A DNA stretch of 64,000 nt from Sutcliffiella horikoshii (GCA_001636495.1 KV440964.1:3054666-3118665); one strand, 5' to 3'. Shown: positions 1 through 8,864, counted from the stretch's first letter. The notes: a model not told the origin generated them from the letters alone. A program made the numbers and translations.

Positions 1-822
1 GCCAATTCTTTGCACTTCACCATTTTCATTGATAGCTCCGGTTCCTGCTATTTGATATCCTTTTGCAATATCTTCTTCTAAAAGCTGATTATAGATTTCC
101 AAAGAAAACATCAAGCCTGCAGAAGGTCCACCAATTTGCGCAGTGTTTATCGTGATAGGTGGATCCATCGTTATTTCATAATCGGTCAACAGGCTGATTC
201 CAAGCCCTGCGCGATTCGGATCTTCCGGATGTTGCCCCAGAGTAATGGATGTGGTTTCTTGTTTTTCATTTCTGTCAAATGTAATCTCCAATTCATCACC
301 GATGGACTTTTCTCCCACCAACTCCATCAGATTCTCAGCTGTGTCAGTAGGCTTTCCGTCAATATGCGTGATGCGATCCCCTATCTTCAGTTTACCTTCC
401 GCTGCCAATCCTTCCTTTACGCTGAAGACATAGACACCTTTGGAGACCAGCTCCACTTCTTTACCTGCTTTCTCATAGGCAATCTTAATCGCCGTCTCCT
501 TGGAGCTTTCCATCATATGTAACTGACGATAGGAGTATTCTTCATCAGATTCGTCTTCTGCACGGATTTGATTGATAGGAAAGATATTTTGATATTCACT
601 GAATTTTGCAAGTGCATATGTGAATATATTCGCCTTTCCCATCTTAACGGTTGTCAGCATGAAGCTTCCTTCGTCTTCATACCCACCTTCAACCGAAACA
701 AGCGGCCTTAATGCTTGGGCATCTCCAGGTCGAGTTACATAGTAGGGCAATGTTACAAAATTAAGGACGACTGCAAGCACTATCCCAATTAGTAGGGATC
801 TCATAAAATATCTACTTTTCAT
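1..822 (-). CDS. ylbL: YlbL/DdcP-type membrane-anchored PDZ and Lon-like protease (C-terminus cut by window edge)
   Basis: The first 274 codons are present; the C-terminus lies beyond the left edge. The protein starts MKSRYFMRSLL with one hydrophobic signal-anchor, followed by an extracytoplasmic region and a PDZ-like segment containing GLAAEGKLKIGDRITHIDG. Near residue 231 it carries GGPSAGLMFSLE, the Lon-type catalytic serine motif; the catalytic lysine would lie outside the window. In B. subtilis YlbL (DdcP) is a membrane protease that helps clear the SOS division inhibitor YneA after DNA damage. The start overlaps the 3' end of ylbK by 11 nt, so the two are probably translated together. 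The ATG is followed after six codons by a second ATG; the first has GGAGAAACATCA upstream and is preferred. Confidence 0.9.
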   Translation of the reverse strand, partial: MKSRYFMRSLLIGIVLAVVLNFVTLPYYVTRPGDAQALRPLVSVEGGYEDEGSFMLTTVKMGKANIFTYALAKFSEYQNIFPINQIRAEDESDEEYSYRQLHMMESSKETAIKIAYEKAGKEVELVSKGVYVFSVKEGLAAEGKLKIGDRITHIDGKPTDTAENLMELVGEKSIGDELEITFDRNEKQETTSITLGQHPEDPNRAGLGISLLTDYEITMDPPITINTAQIGGPSAGLMFSLEIYNQLLEEDIAKGYQIAGTGAINENGEVQRIG

Positions 823-1609
823 GTTGATGTTTCTCCTTCCACTCCTCTAGCAACTTTCTGATGTAAGGGATTTGTAGTCTTGTTGCTTCTTCCCCGATCC
901 GGATTATTTCTTCAATATTGGTGAATGCCCTGGAACTGTAGTGTGCCACAGATGGCCTTATCATTATATCGGCTTCCAGCTCACTTCGTTTCACCAGTTC
1001 GTTCTGCATAATATCAATCGTCTGCATGATTACATCAAATATCGAATCCACGGGTTCATTTGTTTTTACTTGAGATACATCAATTGCAATTACAATATCC
1101 GCTCCCATCTCTTTTGCCACACTGACAGGGACACGGTCAACAACCCCACCGTCCACCAGCAGGCGGCCATTCACCTTCTCCGGTACAAAGATACCCGGGA
1201 TGGAGATGCTCGCCCTGACAGCGTCGGAAATGGGACCACTGGTTAAAACTACTTTTTCAGCCCTTTCTAGGTCCGTTGTGACAATGGAAAGGGGGATATC
1301 CAATTCTTCAATGTTTTTATTCTGAGTGAACATGCGGATAAGTTCCTTGACACGGTTTCCACTTACAAAACCCATTTTCGGAACAGTAAAATCCAGATAA
1401 TATTTCCGTTTGAAGGCAGTTGCAATTTTATAGAGGCGGTCCATATCATGACCCATGGCATAAAAACTGCCGACTAGTGCCCCCATGCTGCTTCCTGCAA
1501 TCAAATCAATGGGAATATTCTCTTCCTCCAAAACTTTGAGTGCACCAAGATGAGCGAATCCACGTGCACCACCAGATCCCAATGCAATTCCTATTCTAGG
1601 TTCCTTCAA
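812..1609 (-). CDS. ylbK: Patatin-like phospholipase family protein YlbK
   Basis: The 265-aa protein has the full patatin fold signature: the oxyanion-hole motif GSGGARG near residue 12, the nucleophile motif GSSMG near residue 40, and the catalytic aspartate in LLVDGGVVDRVPV near residue 152. These support a serine/aspartate-dyad lipid acyl hydrolase, probably cytoplasmic because no signal peptide is visible. The natural substrate in Bacillus is not known to me. The start is TTG with GAGGTGATGAC upstream; no in-frame ATG fits. It lies between ylbL and ylbJ as in B. subtilis and overlaps ylbL, so the two probably form one transcript, divergent from ylbJ. Confidence 0.92.
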   Translation of the reverse strand: MKEPRIGIALGSGGARGFAHLGALKVLEEENIPIDLIAGSSMGALVGSFYAMGHDMDRLYKIATAFKRKYYLDFTVPKMGFVSGNRVKELIRMFTQNKNIEELDIPLSIVTTDLERAEKVVLTSGPISDAVRASISIPGIFVPEKVNGRLLVDGGVVDRVPVSVAKEMGADIVIAIDVSQVKTNEPVDSIFDVIMQTIDIMQNELVKRSELEADIMIRPSVAHYSSRAFTNIEEIIRIGEEATRLQIPYIRKLLEEWKEKHQHEK

Positions 1610-1958
1610 GTCATCACCTCAAGCTGTTTACAGCCACCTAAGTGCTTAACAGCAACCAAATTGACAAGTCTTATACCGTTATCCTTTGATAACCTCTTTC
1701 CATTTATCATACGCTTTTCCTTTTTTTTTGGTGAACAAACTGTGAAGACTTGGGTCATTTTAGGTTCTAATTCACTGTCTTCTCCACGTATATTGAAAGG
1801 TAAGGTAGCTGGACAACCTAGTTGCCACTGTATGGGTAATTAATATTATTCTAACAAAAATGCAATCATTCTTGTACAAAAAAGAAATCCGGAGGTCCGA
1901 TAAAGAAAGCGCAATGTTATTTACCGCGTGCACCATTCTAATGAAGGGGGTTAACCAT
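1610..1958. other. Intergenic region between divergent ylbK and ylbJ
   Basis: About 350 bases between two divergent genes, where promoters for both must lie. An open frame runs through the last 99 bases in phase with ylbJ, but its codons have no hydrophobic or family-like character, so it is treated as leader. By analogy with B. subtilis a sigma-E promoter for ylbJ is expected, but I could not place one with confidence. No repeat or hairpin of note was seen. Confidence 0.5.
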
Positions 1959-3194
1959 TTGGATTCTTCAAAATGGAAAACACTGTTTTTTGCTATTATT
2001 ATTTCCCTACTTACACTATCTCTTATTCTTAACCCTCAAGCGTCTTTTCAAGCAAGCGTCAGAGGACTGAATATGTGGTGGGACATTGTATTCCCTTCCC
2101 TTCTCCCATTTCTAATCATCAGTGAACTACTGATTGGTTTCGGGGTAGTGGCATTTATAGGGGTTCTGTTGGAGCCGTTCATGCGCCCTCTTTTCCGGGT
2201 GCCAGGGGTCGGGGGCTTTGTCTGGGCCATGGGAATGGCTTCCGGCTATCCTTCCGGGGCCAAACTGACGGTTAGACTCCGACAGGAAAACCAGATTACC
2301 CAGATAGAGGGAGAGCGGCTTGTGTCGTTTACAAACTCCTCGAACCCGCTGTTTATTTTCGGAGCTATAGCAGTTGGTTTTTTCCATAACCCTAAGGTGG
2401 GAATCATCCTAGCAGCTGCACATTATCTAGGGAATATATGTGTTGGATTGGTCATGAGGTTTTACGGACCTTATTATAAATCAAAAAGTCAGAATGAATT
2501 ATCAAGAAACCTTCAGAAAGTTTCTGTGAGGAAGGCATTCTCAGAGCTTCATAGGACACGATTGAAAAACAATAAACCTTTAGGGAAACTGCTTGGTGAC
2601 GCAGTTCTGTCATCTGTACAAACTCTCCTCATGGTCGGCGGCTTCCTTATCCTATTTTCGGTACTTAACAGTATGCTATCACTAATTTCCGTTACCGCCA
2701 TCCTAGCTGGCATCATCAGTCTGTTCCTGGCGTTTTTTGATATATCAAAAGACCTAAGCTATCCCCTCATCTCAGGCCTTTTTGAAATTACCCTTGGAGG
2801 TAAGCTTACAAGTGAGGTTAAAGGTGTAAGCCTGATGGAACAAATTATTGTGACAAGCTTCTTTCTTGCCTTCAGCGGCTTCTCTGTTCAGGCACAGGTT
2901 GCCAGTATATTGGCAGAGTCCGATATTCGATTTAAACCCTTTTTCTTAGCCCGTATCCTGCACGGGACATTTGCTGCTGTTATTACATTTATTCTATGGC
3001 ACCCCTTGGACCGGAAACTCGAAGGTTTTGAAACCGCTAGTGGAGACATCCCCGTTTATTCCCCATTGGCACCTGAAGGATTTTGGGAAAACCTTTTAAA
3101 CCTGTTTCAATTGTACGGCCCTATTTTCACCATTACCACGCTCTGGATATATCTCCTTCTGCTCTTTAAGAAGACGAGAAAACAAACCCTTTGA
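1959..3194 (+). CDS. ylbJ: Sporulation integral membrane protein YlbJ
   Basis: A polytopic membrane protein of 411 aa with about eight to ten hydrophobic segments. It carries the family blocks WWDIVFPSLLPFLIISELL, GVGGFVWAMGMASGYPSGAK and TNSSNPLFIFGA, typical of YlbJ and nucleoside-transporter-like Gate proteins. In B. subtilis ylbJ is made in the mother cell under sigma-E and is needed for heat-resistant spores; its transported substrate is not established. The start chosen is TTG at 1959, because AAGGGGG lies eight bases upstream and the homologue begins near this point. The longer open frame from 1860 adds 33 unlikely residues. A bidirectional terminator follows directly. Confidence 0.92.
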   Translation: MDSSKWKTLFFAIIISLLTLSLILNPQASFQASVRGLNMWWDIVFPSLLPFLIISELLIGFGVVAFIGVLLEPFMRPLFRVPGVGGFVWAMGMASGYPSGAKLTVRLRQENQITQIEGERLVSFTNSSNPLFIFGAIAVGFFHNPKVGIILAAAHYLGNICVGLVMRFYGPYYKSKSQNELSRNLQKVSVRKAFSELHRTRLKNNKPLGKLLGDAVLSSVQTLLMVGGFLILFSVLNSMLSLISVTAILAGIISLFLAFFDISKDLSYPLISGLFEITLGGKLTSEVKGVSLMEQIIVTSFFLAFSGFSVQAQVASILAESDIRFKPFFLARILHGTFAAVITFILWHPLDRKLEGFETASGDIPVYSPLAPEGFWENLLNLFQLYGPIFTITTLWIYLLLLFKKTRKQTL

Positions 3195-3196
3195 TC

Positions 3197-3237
3197 AAAA
3201 AAAACCAGCACCGATGTAGCAACAGTGCTGGTTTTTT
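3197..3237. terminator. Bidirectional terminator between ylbJ and coaD
   Basis: Stem CCAGCAC/GTGCTGG flanked by runs of A on the left and T on the right, so it can terminate ylbJ on the plus strand and rsmD-coaD on the minus strand. Confidence 0.9.
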
Positions 3238-4297
<1,060 letters not shown>

Positions 4298-4446
4298 TGT
4301 ATCACCATACTTTATTTCTAGAATATCAATCAACAATATCCTATCACATTCGACAAGAAATTCAAACGCATTTCTCCAGCACGCTATAATCTTAACTCAT
4401 AATGAATATCAAGTTTTTCAAGCTATAAGTTTAAACTAATTAATGT

Positions 4447-4476
4447 GTATAGTATTCTTGGATTTTGTTCATACTG
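4447..4476 (+). promoter_or_regulatory. Sigma-G/sigma-F type promoter of the csfG-like RNA
   Basis: GTATA at 4447-4451, an 18-base spacer, then CATACTG at 4470-4476. This matches the recalled sigma-G consensus GHATR-N18-CATWHTA at all positions but the last. Transcription would start near 4483, exactly at the base of the first hairpin of the RNA. Confidence 0.75.
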
Positions 4477-4481
4477 AGTTA

Positions 4482-4642
4482 TAACAACATCCTTTCGTGT
4501 GATGTTGTTGCCAACCGCGGAGAAGACTTACGTTTCCCCATAAGTTCTTCCTCCGGTTTCTCCTCTCCCTTTGCCTTCTTAACCTTGATTATATCAAGGG
4601 ATGGAAGGACCCTGCCCGGACATCCGAGCAGGGTTTTTTTTT
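4482..4642 (+). ncRNA. csfG: CsfG-like forespore small RNA
   Basis: About 160 nt with no good reading frame, in the rsmD-ylbG gap where B. subtilis encodes the sporulation sRNA CsfG, which is conserved in spore formers and transcribed by sigma-F and sigma-G. Three elements are visible. A 5' hairpin has a perfect 9-bp stem AACAACATC/GATGTTGTT (4483-4509). A pyrimidine-rich, probably unpaired centre (about 4530-4580) contains TTCCTCCGG and TCTCCTCTCCC, which resemble anti-Shine-Dalgarno sequence. A second hairpin CCTTGAT/ATCAAGG (4583-4599) is followed by a terminator. A sigma-G-type promoter sits at the right distance. Position, promoter and structure agree; primary sequence identity to B. subtilis csfG was not checked. 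Confidence 0.75.
4609..4642 (+). terminator. Terminator of the csfG-like RNA
   Basis: Stem ACCCTGC/GCAGGGT followed by nine T residues on the plus strand. The minus strand has no T-run here, so it is specific to the sRNA. Confidence 0.9.
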
Positions 4643-4653
4643 GCTATTTTTTA

Positions 4654-4974
4654 TTAACCCAGGTTGTCAAAATCTAACCCACTATCTGGTTCCGCCTCAC
4701 ATAGTTTAATGCACAGCTCGCTCCAATCCACATCGTTCATTACGCCCTTTGCCGAAACATAGCCTTCTATCTCTTCTAGGCTGCTATCTTCCAATTGCTT
4801 TTCCTCTTCCTTTGAAAGTAACCCTTTTGAAACTAGGTAATATAGAATGCCGGTAACAAGAATTCCTTTGATTGGCAATCCCATATTCTTTTCGGAAGCC
4901 TTTTTTGAAAATAAGTGATCATGAACATACAACACAATCAGGCTGGCAATGAGTATCAGAGTGAACCACAGCAT
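4654..4974 (-). CDS. Small membrane protein of unknown function
   Basis: I do not recognise this 106-aa protein. It begins with a clear transmembrane segment (MLWFTLILIASLIVLYV), followed by basic residues, a second hydrophobic stretch (GILVTGILYYLV) and an acidic C-terminal half (SKEEEKQLEDSSLEEIEG). It is probably a bitopic or two-span membrane protein with the acidic tail in the cytoplasm. AGAAGGAGG lies seven bases before the ATG, which makes translation convincing. It is divergent from the gene at 5077, and its 3' end meets the terminator of the csfG-like RNA head-on. B. subtilis has no gene I know of at this spot. Confidence 0.75.
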   Translation of the reverse strand: MLWFTLILIASLIVLYVHDHLFSKKASEKNMGLPIKGILVTGILYYLVSKGLLSKEEEKQLEDSSLEEIEGYVSAKGVMNDVDWSELCIKLCEAEPDSGLDFDNLG

Positions 4975-5076
4975 CGGCTAACCTCCTTCTTCATTTGGAT
5001 TCGCTTCAATTTTCTAAGGTAACATGGTAAAGTATGTGTTGAGTAAAGTACGAGTTGCTTTGAGAGGAGAAGAAAA

Positions 5077-5466
5077 ATGATACAACGCTTTATAGAACTT
5101 GGAGAAGGGTATTCTGATATATATGAACTCATGGAGCTGGCAAGAAGCAATAAAGATCGACTTCAACATCTTATCATGTTACATACTGTTAAAAACGAAC
5201 GGAATGTGTCTTCGTTTGTGGCCGTAATGAAGCCCACAAACCCAGGGGATTTTCAAGCTCTTTACATATGTTTGGAAGGTATTCCAAATCATAAGTTCCA
5301 ACCGAATAAGCGGGCGTCCCTTTTTCAAGAGGTGGCAAAGGAACTGGACAAAGAAATAATCCAATTCGATGTAAAACCAACAGAAACTTTTGCAGAAAAA
5401 GAACTGTATTTTCAATATTTAATTGGGATACTACGCTTAAACCATTATATTCCCGCATTAAGATAA
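5077..5466 (+). CDS. Conserved hypothetical protein (possibly DUF7147 family)
   Basis: A soluble 129-aa protein with no signal peptide or membrane segment. I recall similar small Bacillus proteins under the label DUF7147, but this is from memory and the function is unknown. It has a mixed alpha/beta pattern, with a hydrophobic strand followed by the segment KFQPNKRASLFQEVAKEL and a C-terminal hydrophobic helix. AGAGGAGAAG upstream of the ATG supports the start. It is a single-gene unit, divergent from the small membrane protein at 4974 and closed by a bidirectional terminator shared with ylbG. Confidence 0.8.
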   Translation: MIQRFIELGEGYSDIYELMELARSNKDRLQHLIMLHTVKNERNVSSFVAVMKPTNPGDFQALYICLEGIPNHKFQPNKRASLFQEVAKELDKEIIQFDVKPTETFAEKELYFQYLIGILRLNHYIPALR

Positions 5467-5477
5467 TCATGAAACAT

Positions 5478-5523
5478 AAAAAGCAGTACAAAACCTAATC
5501 TCTTAAGTTTGTACTGCTTTTTC
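5478..5523. terminator. Bidirectional terminator shared with ylbG
   Basis: Perfect 15-bp stem AAAAAGCAGTACAAA/TTTGTACTGCTTTTT with a 15-base loop. The A and T runs allow termination in both directions. Confidence 0.9.
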
Positions 5524-5798
5524 TATAGACCCATTTTATAATCATATTCCTTCGCTTTATCCGGTCTGGAATTTTCGTAATGTGTTTTAATAGAAGGCTT
5601 ATGGGATACCTCCACTTTTTTAACATAAGATTGCCTGTTCAGTTTTTCAACCAGAGCATCCGTATCCTCACTGTTACAATAAAACAGGACATATTTCAAC
5701 TTTTTGGATATATATATAACATTTCCGTAACGTCTTAATAATTTGGCTTGTTTTAGAGAATGAAGCCATACGACAATGCCTTGTCTTTGTGATAGCAT
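5523..5798 (-). CDS. ylbG: YlbG family protein (UPF0298)
   Basis: A 91-aa protein matching YlbG in length and in blocks such as RQGIVVWLHSLKQAK, GNVIYISKKLKYVLFYC and VKKVEVSHKP. The family is small, cytoplasmic and widespread in Bacilli, and its molecular role is not established. The start has AAGGGG nine bases upstream. It lies between ylbF and rsmD as in B. subtilis, although here two extra genes and the csfG-like RNA separate it from rsmD. Confidence 0.9.
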   Translation of the reverse strand: MLSQRQGIVVWLHSLKQAKLLRRYGNVIYISKKLKYVLFYCNSEDTDALVEKLNRQSYVKKVEVSHKPSIKTHYENSRPDKAKEYDYKMGL

Positions 5799-5959
5799 AC
5801 AATTTACCCCTTTAAAAAGAATCTTTCACTTTACATGCTCAATTTCGGATAATAGAGTCCATTAAATATAGTTTAGCACGAATGGAAATATTATGACATA
5901 CTTAAAGCAACCGAAATATGAGAATATTCCTTCACTAAGACAAGGAAAGGGTGTTTTCC

Positions 5960-6295
5960 ATGGAATTGGAGCAAATCTGGGATACGTTTTTGGAAGAACT
6001 TCAAAAGAATGATCTAGTGATACAATGCTTCCGAAAAAAAATTACCGGCATCCCCTTTTTATATGTGCAAATTGATTCCGCGCATATCTCCGGCTGGGAG
6101 GAGAAAGGGCAATCCTTTATACAGGTATGCTCGAAAAAAGCGATGTTCAAAAAAAAGGTGACTGTGGAAACTCACTATTTCCGACGTCAGGAAAATTTAT
6201 TTGTCTATCGCCACCGGTTCTATGTACCTCAAGAGAAAATGTTTTGTTGCGGAAACCTATGTGAAGATTGTATCCGCTTGAAGAAAAAAGCTTAA
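5960..6295 (+). CDS. Hypothetical protein with C-terminal cysteine cluster
   Basis: I do not recognise this 111-aa protein. The N-terminal part is predicted soluble and strand-rich. The C-terminus holds the cluster CCGNLCEDC, with a CxxC pair that suggests zinc binding or a redox-active pair. The open frame begins with GTG at 5951, but the ATG at 5960 has AAAGG nine bases upstream and is more likely. It is transcribed convergently with ylbF, whose terminator overlaps its 3' end region, and divergently from ylbG. Confidence 0.7.
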   Translation: MELEQIWDTFLEELQKNDLVIQCFRKKITGIPFLYVQIDSAHISGWEEKGQSFIQVCSKKAMFKKKVTVETHYFRRQENLFVYRHRFYVPQEKMFCCGNLCEDCIRLKKKA

Positions 6296-6318
6296 AAAAA
6301 GAAACTGCAAAATTGCAG
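6294..6318 (-). terminator. Terminator downstream of ylbF
   Basis: Read on the minus strand: stem CTGCAA/TTGCAG, extended by neighbouring bases and followed by TTTCTTTTTTT. Orientation fits the end of ylbF. Confidence 0.75.
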
Positions 6319-6334
6319 CTCCTTTGATGATAAA

Positions 6335-6787
6335 TTAACTTGCTTTGCAGCCACATCCGCCACCAGTTCCGCAGCCACCGCCACAGCTTGACATGGAATC
6401 AAAAAACGGATTTCCTGTAGGAACCTTTACGTTCTCTGATACCGCTGTTCCAATCATCACACTGATTTCATCCAAGGTTTTTTGGATGGCATCCTCAGCT
6501 TGCTTGAAAGCGTGAATGGTCTCATGGAGATCCACCTTGCGCTTCAGTTCACGTGTTTCGAGGGTTACTTTTCGATAATCGGGATGATACTTCCCGAATC
6601 TCTGTACTTCCTCATATCGTTCTTTTATAGAATCAAAAGCACGTAAAAGCTCCTGTGCTTCTTGGTCATGTTGTAAATTATATAGACAGCGATGATAGTC
6701 TTCAGCAAGTTCGGACTGCCAAATCATCTTCGCCAATTCTTCCGCCTTTTCAACCATTTGAACATGCTCAAAAGTAGCAATCATCAT
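6335..6787 (-). CDS. ylbF: YlbF (RicF), subunit of the YlbF-YmcA-YaaT complex
   Basis: YlbF forms a complex with YmcA and YaaT that carries iron-sulfur clusters, binds RNase Y and is needed for mRNA maturation, competence, biofilm formation and sporulation in B. subtilis. This 150-aa protein has the Com_YlbF helical core (RFGKYHPDYRKV, KRKVDLHETIHAFKQAED) and the conserved GTAVSENVKVPTGNPFFD. Its glycine/cysteine-rich tail CGGGCGTGGGCGC supplies four cysteines for cluster binding. The open frame begins eight codons earlier, but GGAGGTG lies eight bases before the ATG at 6787. A second ATG follows immediately at 6784 and could be used instead. Confidence 0.92.
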   Translation of the reverse strand: MMIATFEHVQMVEKAEELAKMIWQSELAEDYHRCLYNLQHDQEAQELLRAFDSIKERYEEVQRFGKYHPDYRKVTLETRELKRKVDLHETIHAFKQAEDAIQKTLDEISVMIGTAVSENVKVPTGNPFFDSMSSCGGGCGTGGGCGCKAS

Positions 6788-6854
6788 GGAATACACCTCC
6801 AAAACCATCATACCATGTTTTACTAAGGAAGTGTAATGCTCTATTTACGGGATA

Positions 6855-7280
6855 TCAGATTTCTACATGGAAGGTTTCTTCAATTCCATACTCTGACTGG
6901 TCATTATGAAGCAGCTTGATCTTAATTTCATGCTTTCCTTCTGGAACTCCCTTTAATATGAAAGCACCACTTGAAAATGTGTCCCATCGTTTATTATCTA
7001 GATAGACTGCTACCTTTCCCTCTCCATGTTTTTTATTTTTCCTATCACCGCTAAATTGGAAATCAGGAGTGACGATACATTCCATATAAATGTCAGAACC
7101 TTTTATGCTATGATGAACAGCCATGGACAGCCCCTTGTGCTTGGATACAGTTTGATGGGAAAGAACCTCCACCACTTCCGCTTCCGAGCCCACCTCACTC
7201 TCAGGCTTTTGTTGTTCCTCCTTGCATCCACTTAGCATCATCGTGAATAGACAGATAAGTACAATTGCCGTATTTTTCAC
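6855..7280 (-). CDS. Putative lipoprotein of unknown function
   Basis: A 141-aa protein with a type II signal peptide: MKNTAIVLICLFTMMLSGC, with lipobox LSGC and lipidated Cys19. The mature part has a short charged linker, then a strand-rich domain of about 90 residues ending in GVPEGKHEIKIKLLHND, reminiscent of immunoglobulin-like or YtkA-like domains, but no family is assigned. It should be anchored to the outer face of the cytoplasmic membrane. It lies between ylbF and ylbE, where B. subtilis has no gene, and is transcribed in the same direction as both. Confidence 0.8.
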   Translation of the reverse strand: MKNTAIVLICLFTMMLSGCKEEQQKPESEVGSEAEVVEVLSHQTVSKHKGLSMAVHHSIKGSDIYMECIVTPDFQFSGDRKNKKHGEGKVAVYLDNKRWDTFSSGAFILKGVPEGKHEIKIKLLHNDQSEYGIEETFHVEI

Positions 7281-7352
7281 AGCTATTCTCCTTTCTTTTA
7301 CTTGATTAGCTTTAGTTTGGGAAAGGAGGTATCATTCTATTCGAATTGTTAT

Positions 7353-7392
7353 CAAAATAAAACGCCCCCAAAATAGTTGGGAGCGTGTTAAG
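7353..7392 (-). terminator. Terminator after ylbD-ylbE
   Basis: On the minus strand: stem ACGCTCCCAA/TTGGGGGCGT with one mismatch, followed by TTTTATTTT. Confidence 0.8.
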
Positions 7393-7396
7393 ACGA

Positions 7397-7636
7397 TTAA
7401 TCCATGTTTTTCATCGTTTGGAACATATGAACCATCATGGAAGCCATTTGAACGGAGTTTTGAAACTTCTCCACTTTATGAGGGATTGTCTGTTTGTAAT
7501 AATGCATGGAGGATAACTCAAAGTCATTCAGCTTTTCGGGATTCCTTGTCAACGTCCGATACCACACAGGCTGTTCCCTTAAGTAACTTTTTAACGTCTT
7601 CTTTTTTTGAATGTATTCATAGATGTCTTTTCGCAT
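7397..7636 (-). CDS. ylbE: YlbE-like family protein
   Basis: A 79-aa protein with the YlbE features: MRKDIYEYIQ at the N-terminus, YLREQPVWYRTLTRNP, and the conserved end IPHKVEKFQNSVQMASMM. Its function is unknown. An upstream ATG at 7645 would add three residues; the MRKD start is chosen because the B. subtilis homologue begins with MRKD. The gene starts 15 bases after ylbD and is followed by a terminator, so ylbD-ylbE form one transcript, as in B. subtilis. Confidence 0.88.
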   Translation of the reverse strand: MRKDIYEYIQKKKTLKSYLREQPVWYRTLTRNPEKLNDFELSSMHYYKQTIPHKVEKFQNSVQMASMMVHMFQTMKNMD

Positions 7637-7651
7637 GTATCTCATCCATTC

Positions 7652-8053
7652 CTAATCTTTTCGAAACGAAAACGGATTTTTTGGCCCTTGGGAAGAAGAA
7701 CTTCCTTTTGATGTACTGGGGATGAACTGTTGGATCAGTTGTTGAATATTTCCGATAGCTGAATTGACATTTGTTAAATGATATTGCATCTGGTGCATAT
7801 CCATTTTCTTCAATGATTGCAGCAATTGAGGAATAACATCAGATTTTGTCCCCTTATCGGCAGTATCATCCTGGTCCGCACCGTCCCCACGGAAGCTCTT
7901 CCAACTCTCATCTTCTTCCCCAAGCATATACCATTCTTCGAACAAATCCTGCCACGTTTTTTTCTTATTTCTAACTTCCTCGGACAGCTTAGGATGCCTT
8001 TTTACAAAGTCCTTGAACTTTTCGATACTTGGATGCTTTTGTTTAGTTGCCAT
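7652..8053 (-). CDS. ylbD: YlbD, putative spore coat protein
   Basis: A 133-aa hydrophilic protein of the YlbD coat family, with the block HPSIEKFKDFVKRHPKL at the N-terminus, WQDLFEEWYMLGE, and a serine-rich C-terminal tail. In B. subtilis YlbD is listed as a coat-associated protein. The open frame begins seven codons earlier, but AAAGAGGTGAGAGA stands just before the ATG at 8053. It heads the ylbD-ylbE unit. Confidence 0.88.
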   Translation of the reverse strand: MATKQKHPSIEKFKDFVKRHPKLSEEVRNKKKTWQDLFEEWYMLGEEDESWKSFRGDGADQDDTADKGTKSDVIPQLLQSLKKMDMHQMQYHLTNVNSAIGNIQQLIQQFIPSTSKGSSSSQGPKNPFSFRKD

Positions 8054-8117
8054 TCTCTCACCTCTTTTCTGCATATATGCCTAGTTTATTTTATTGTAAA
8101 AAAGAAAAAGCGTTCGC

Positions 8118-8309
8118 CTATTTTTCTTTTCTTCCGTTCTCTCCATTGATAAGATGTAGATAGACTTTTTTAGAAGAAGGCTCTTTTCTCAGAAAAAGTC
8201 GGCAATTGGACTTTTTACTGATTACGTACTCTAAAAAGTGCAAACTTGTTCTTAAGCACAACAGGGAAAAGAGCACGACAGTAAGGAAAATAACGGTTGA
8301 TGAATCCAT
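8118..8309 (-). CDS. Possible small membrane protein
   Basis: A 63-codon frame with an N-terminal hydrophobic segment (STVIFLTVVLFSLLCLRT) and a basic, polar tail. The amino-acid pattern looks protein-like, but no ribosome binding site is visible before the ATG at 8309 or before the TTG at 8324. It is opposite to the thioesterase gene and upstream of ylbD on the same strand. It may be chance. Confidence 0.25.
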   Translation of the reverse strand: MDSSTVIFLTVVLFSLLCLRTSLHFLEYVISKKSNCRLFLRKEPSSKKVYLHLINGENGRKEK

Positions 8310-8363
8310 ACGAAAAAGCGACAAAGTTTACGAAAAGAGCCTAGAAGAAAGAAGGACAAGAAA

Positions 8364-8849
8364 ATGGATATTAGACAGCAATGGGACAACTTTTTAACAG
8401 ATGCAAACGAAGAAGAGCGCGAGGCGGCTTCCTTATTCCTTCGTAGTCTGGAAAGGAAAAGAGATGGGGTCAACGGTACTCATATCGGGGCACTTATGGA
8501 AATAAAGAGTGAGTATCAGGAACCTGATACATTGACCATGGAAATTCCGAATACAGCTCTGCTACAGAACTCCCTGGACATATTGCATGGTGGCTTAACG
8601 GCAACTTTGCTTGATTCTGCAATGGGAACACTTGCATTCAAATTGATACCGGAGGATAAGGCAGCCGTTACAACCGAAATGAAAGTGAATTATGTTGCAA
8701 AAGGTGTTGGTGACCATTTCACTTGTGTGGCTTCCGTCATACATAAAGGCTCCAAACTACTCGTAATGGAAGGGAAAGTCTATCGTAGTGATGGTACCCT
8801 TATCGCACATGCTACCGGAAGCTTTTTTGTCATTCCCAAAAGAAGCTAG
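8364..8849 (+). CDS. PaaI-type hotdog-fold thioesterase
   Basis: A 161-aa single-domain hotdog protein that probably hydrolyses acyl-CoA or aryl-CoA thioesters in the cytoplasm. The family signature HGGLTATLLDSAMG is at residues 75-88, where the HGG motif and the following Asp belong to the active-site helix. TEMKVNYVAKG and a C-terminal GSFFVIPK are also typical. AAGGAC lies six bases before the ATG. The next gene starts 15 bases downstream, so they form a two-gene operon. The true substrate cannot be read from sequence. Confidence 0.88.
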   Translation: MDIRQQWDNFLTDANEEEREAASLFLRSLERKRDGVNGTHIGALMEIKSEYQEPDTLTMEIPNTALLQNSLDILHGGLTATLLDSAMGTLAFKLIPEDKAAVTTEMKVNYVAKGVGDHFTCVASVIHKGSKLLVMEGKVYRSDGTLIAHATGSFFVIPKRS

Positions 8850-8864
8850 AAAGGAAGGGGAATA

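Noticed and set aside
136-522. Plus-strand frame opposite ylbL
   Set aside because: Antisense to the conserved PDZ region of ylbL; no start signals.
1860-1958. Extension of ylbJ to an ATG at 1860
   Set aside because: No binding site before it, and the added 33 residues do not match the family, whereas TTG at 1959 has AAGGGGG upstream.
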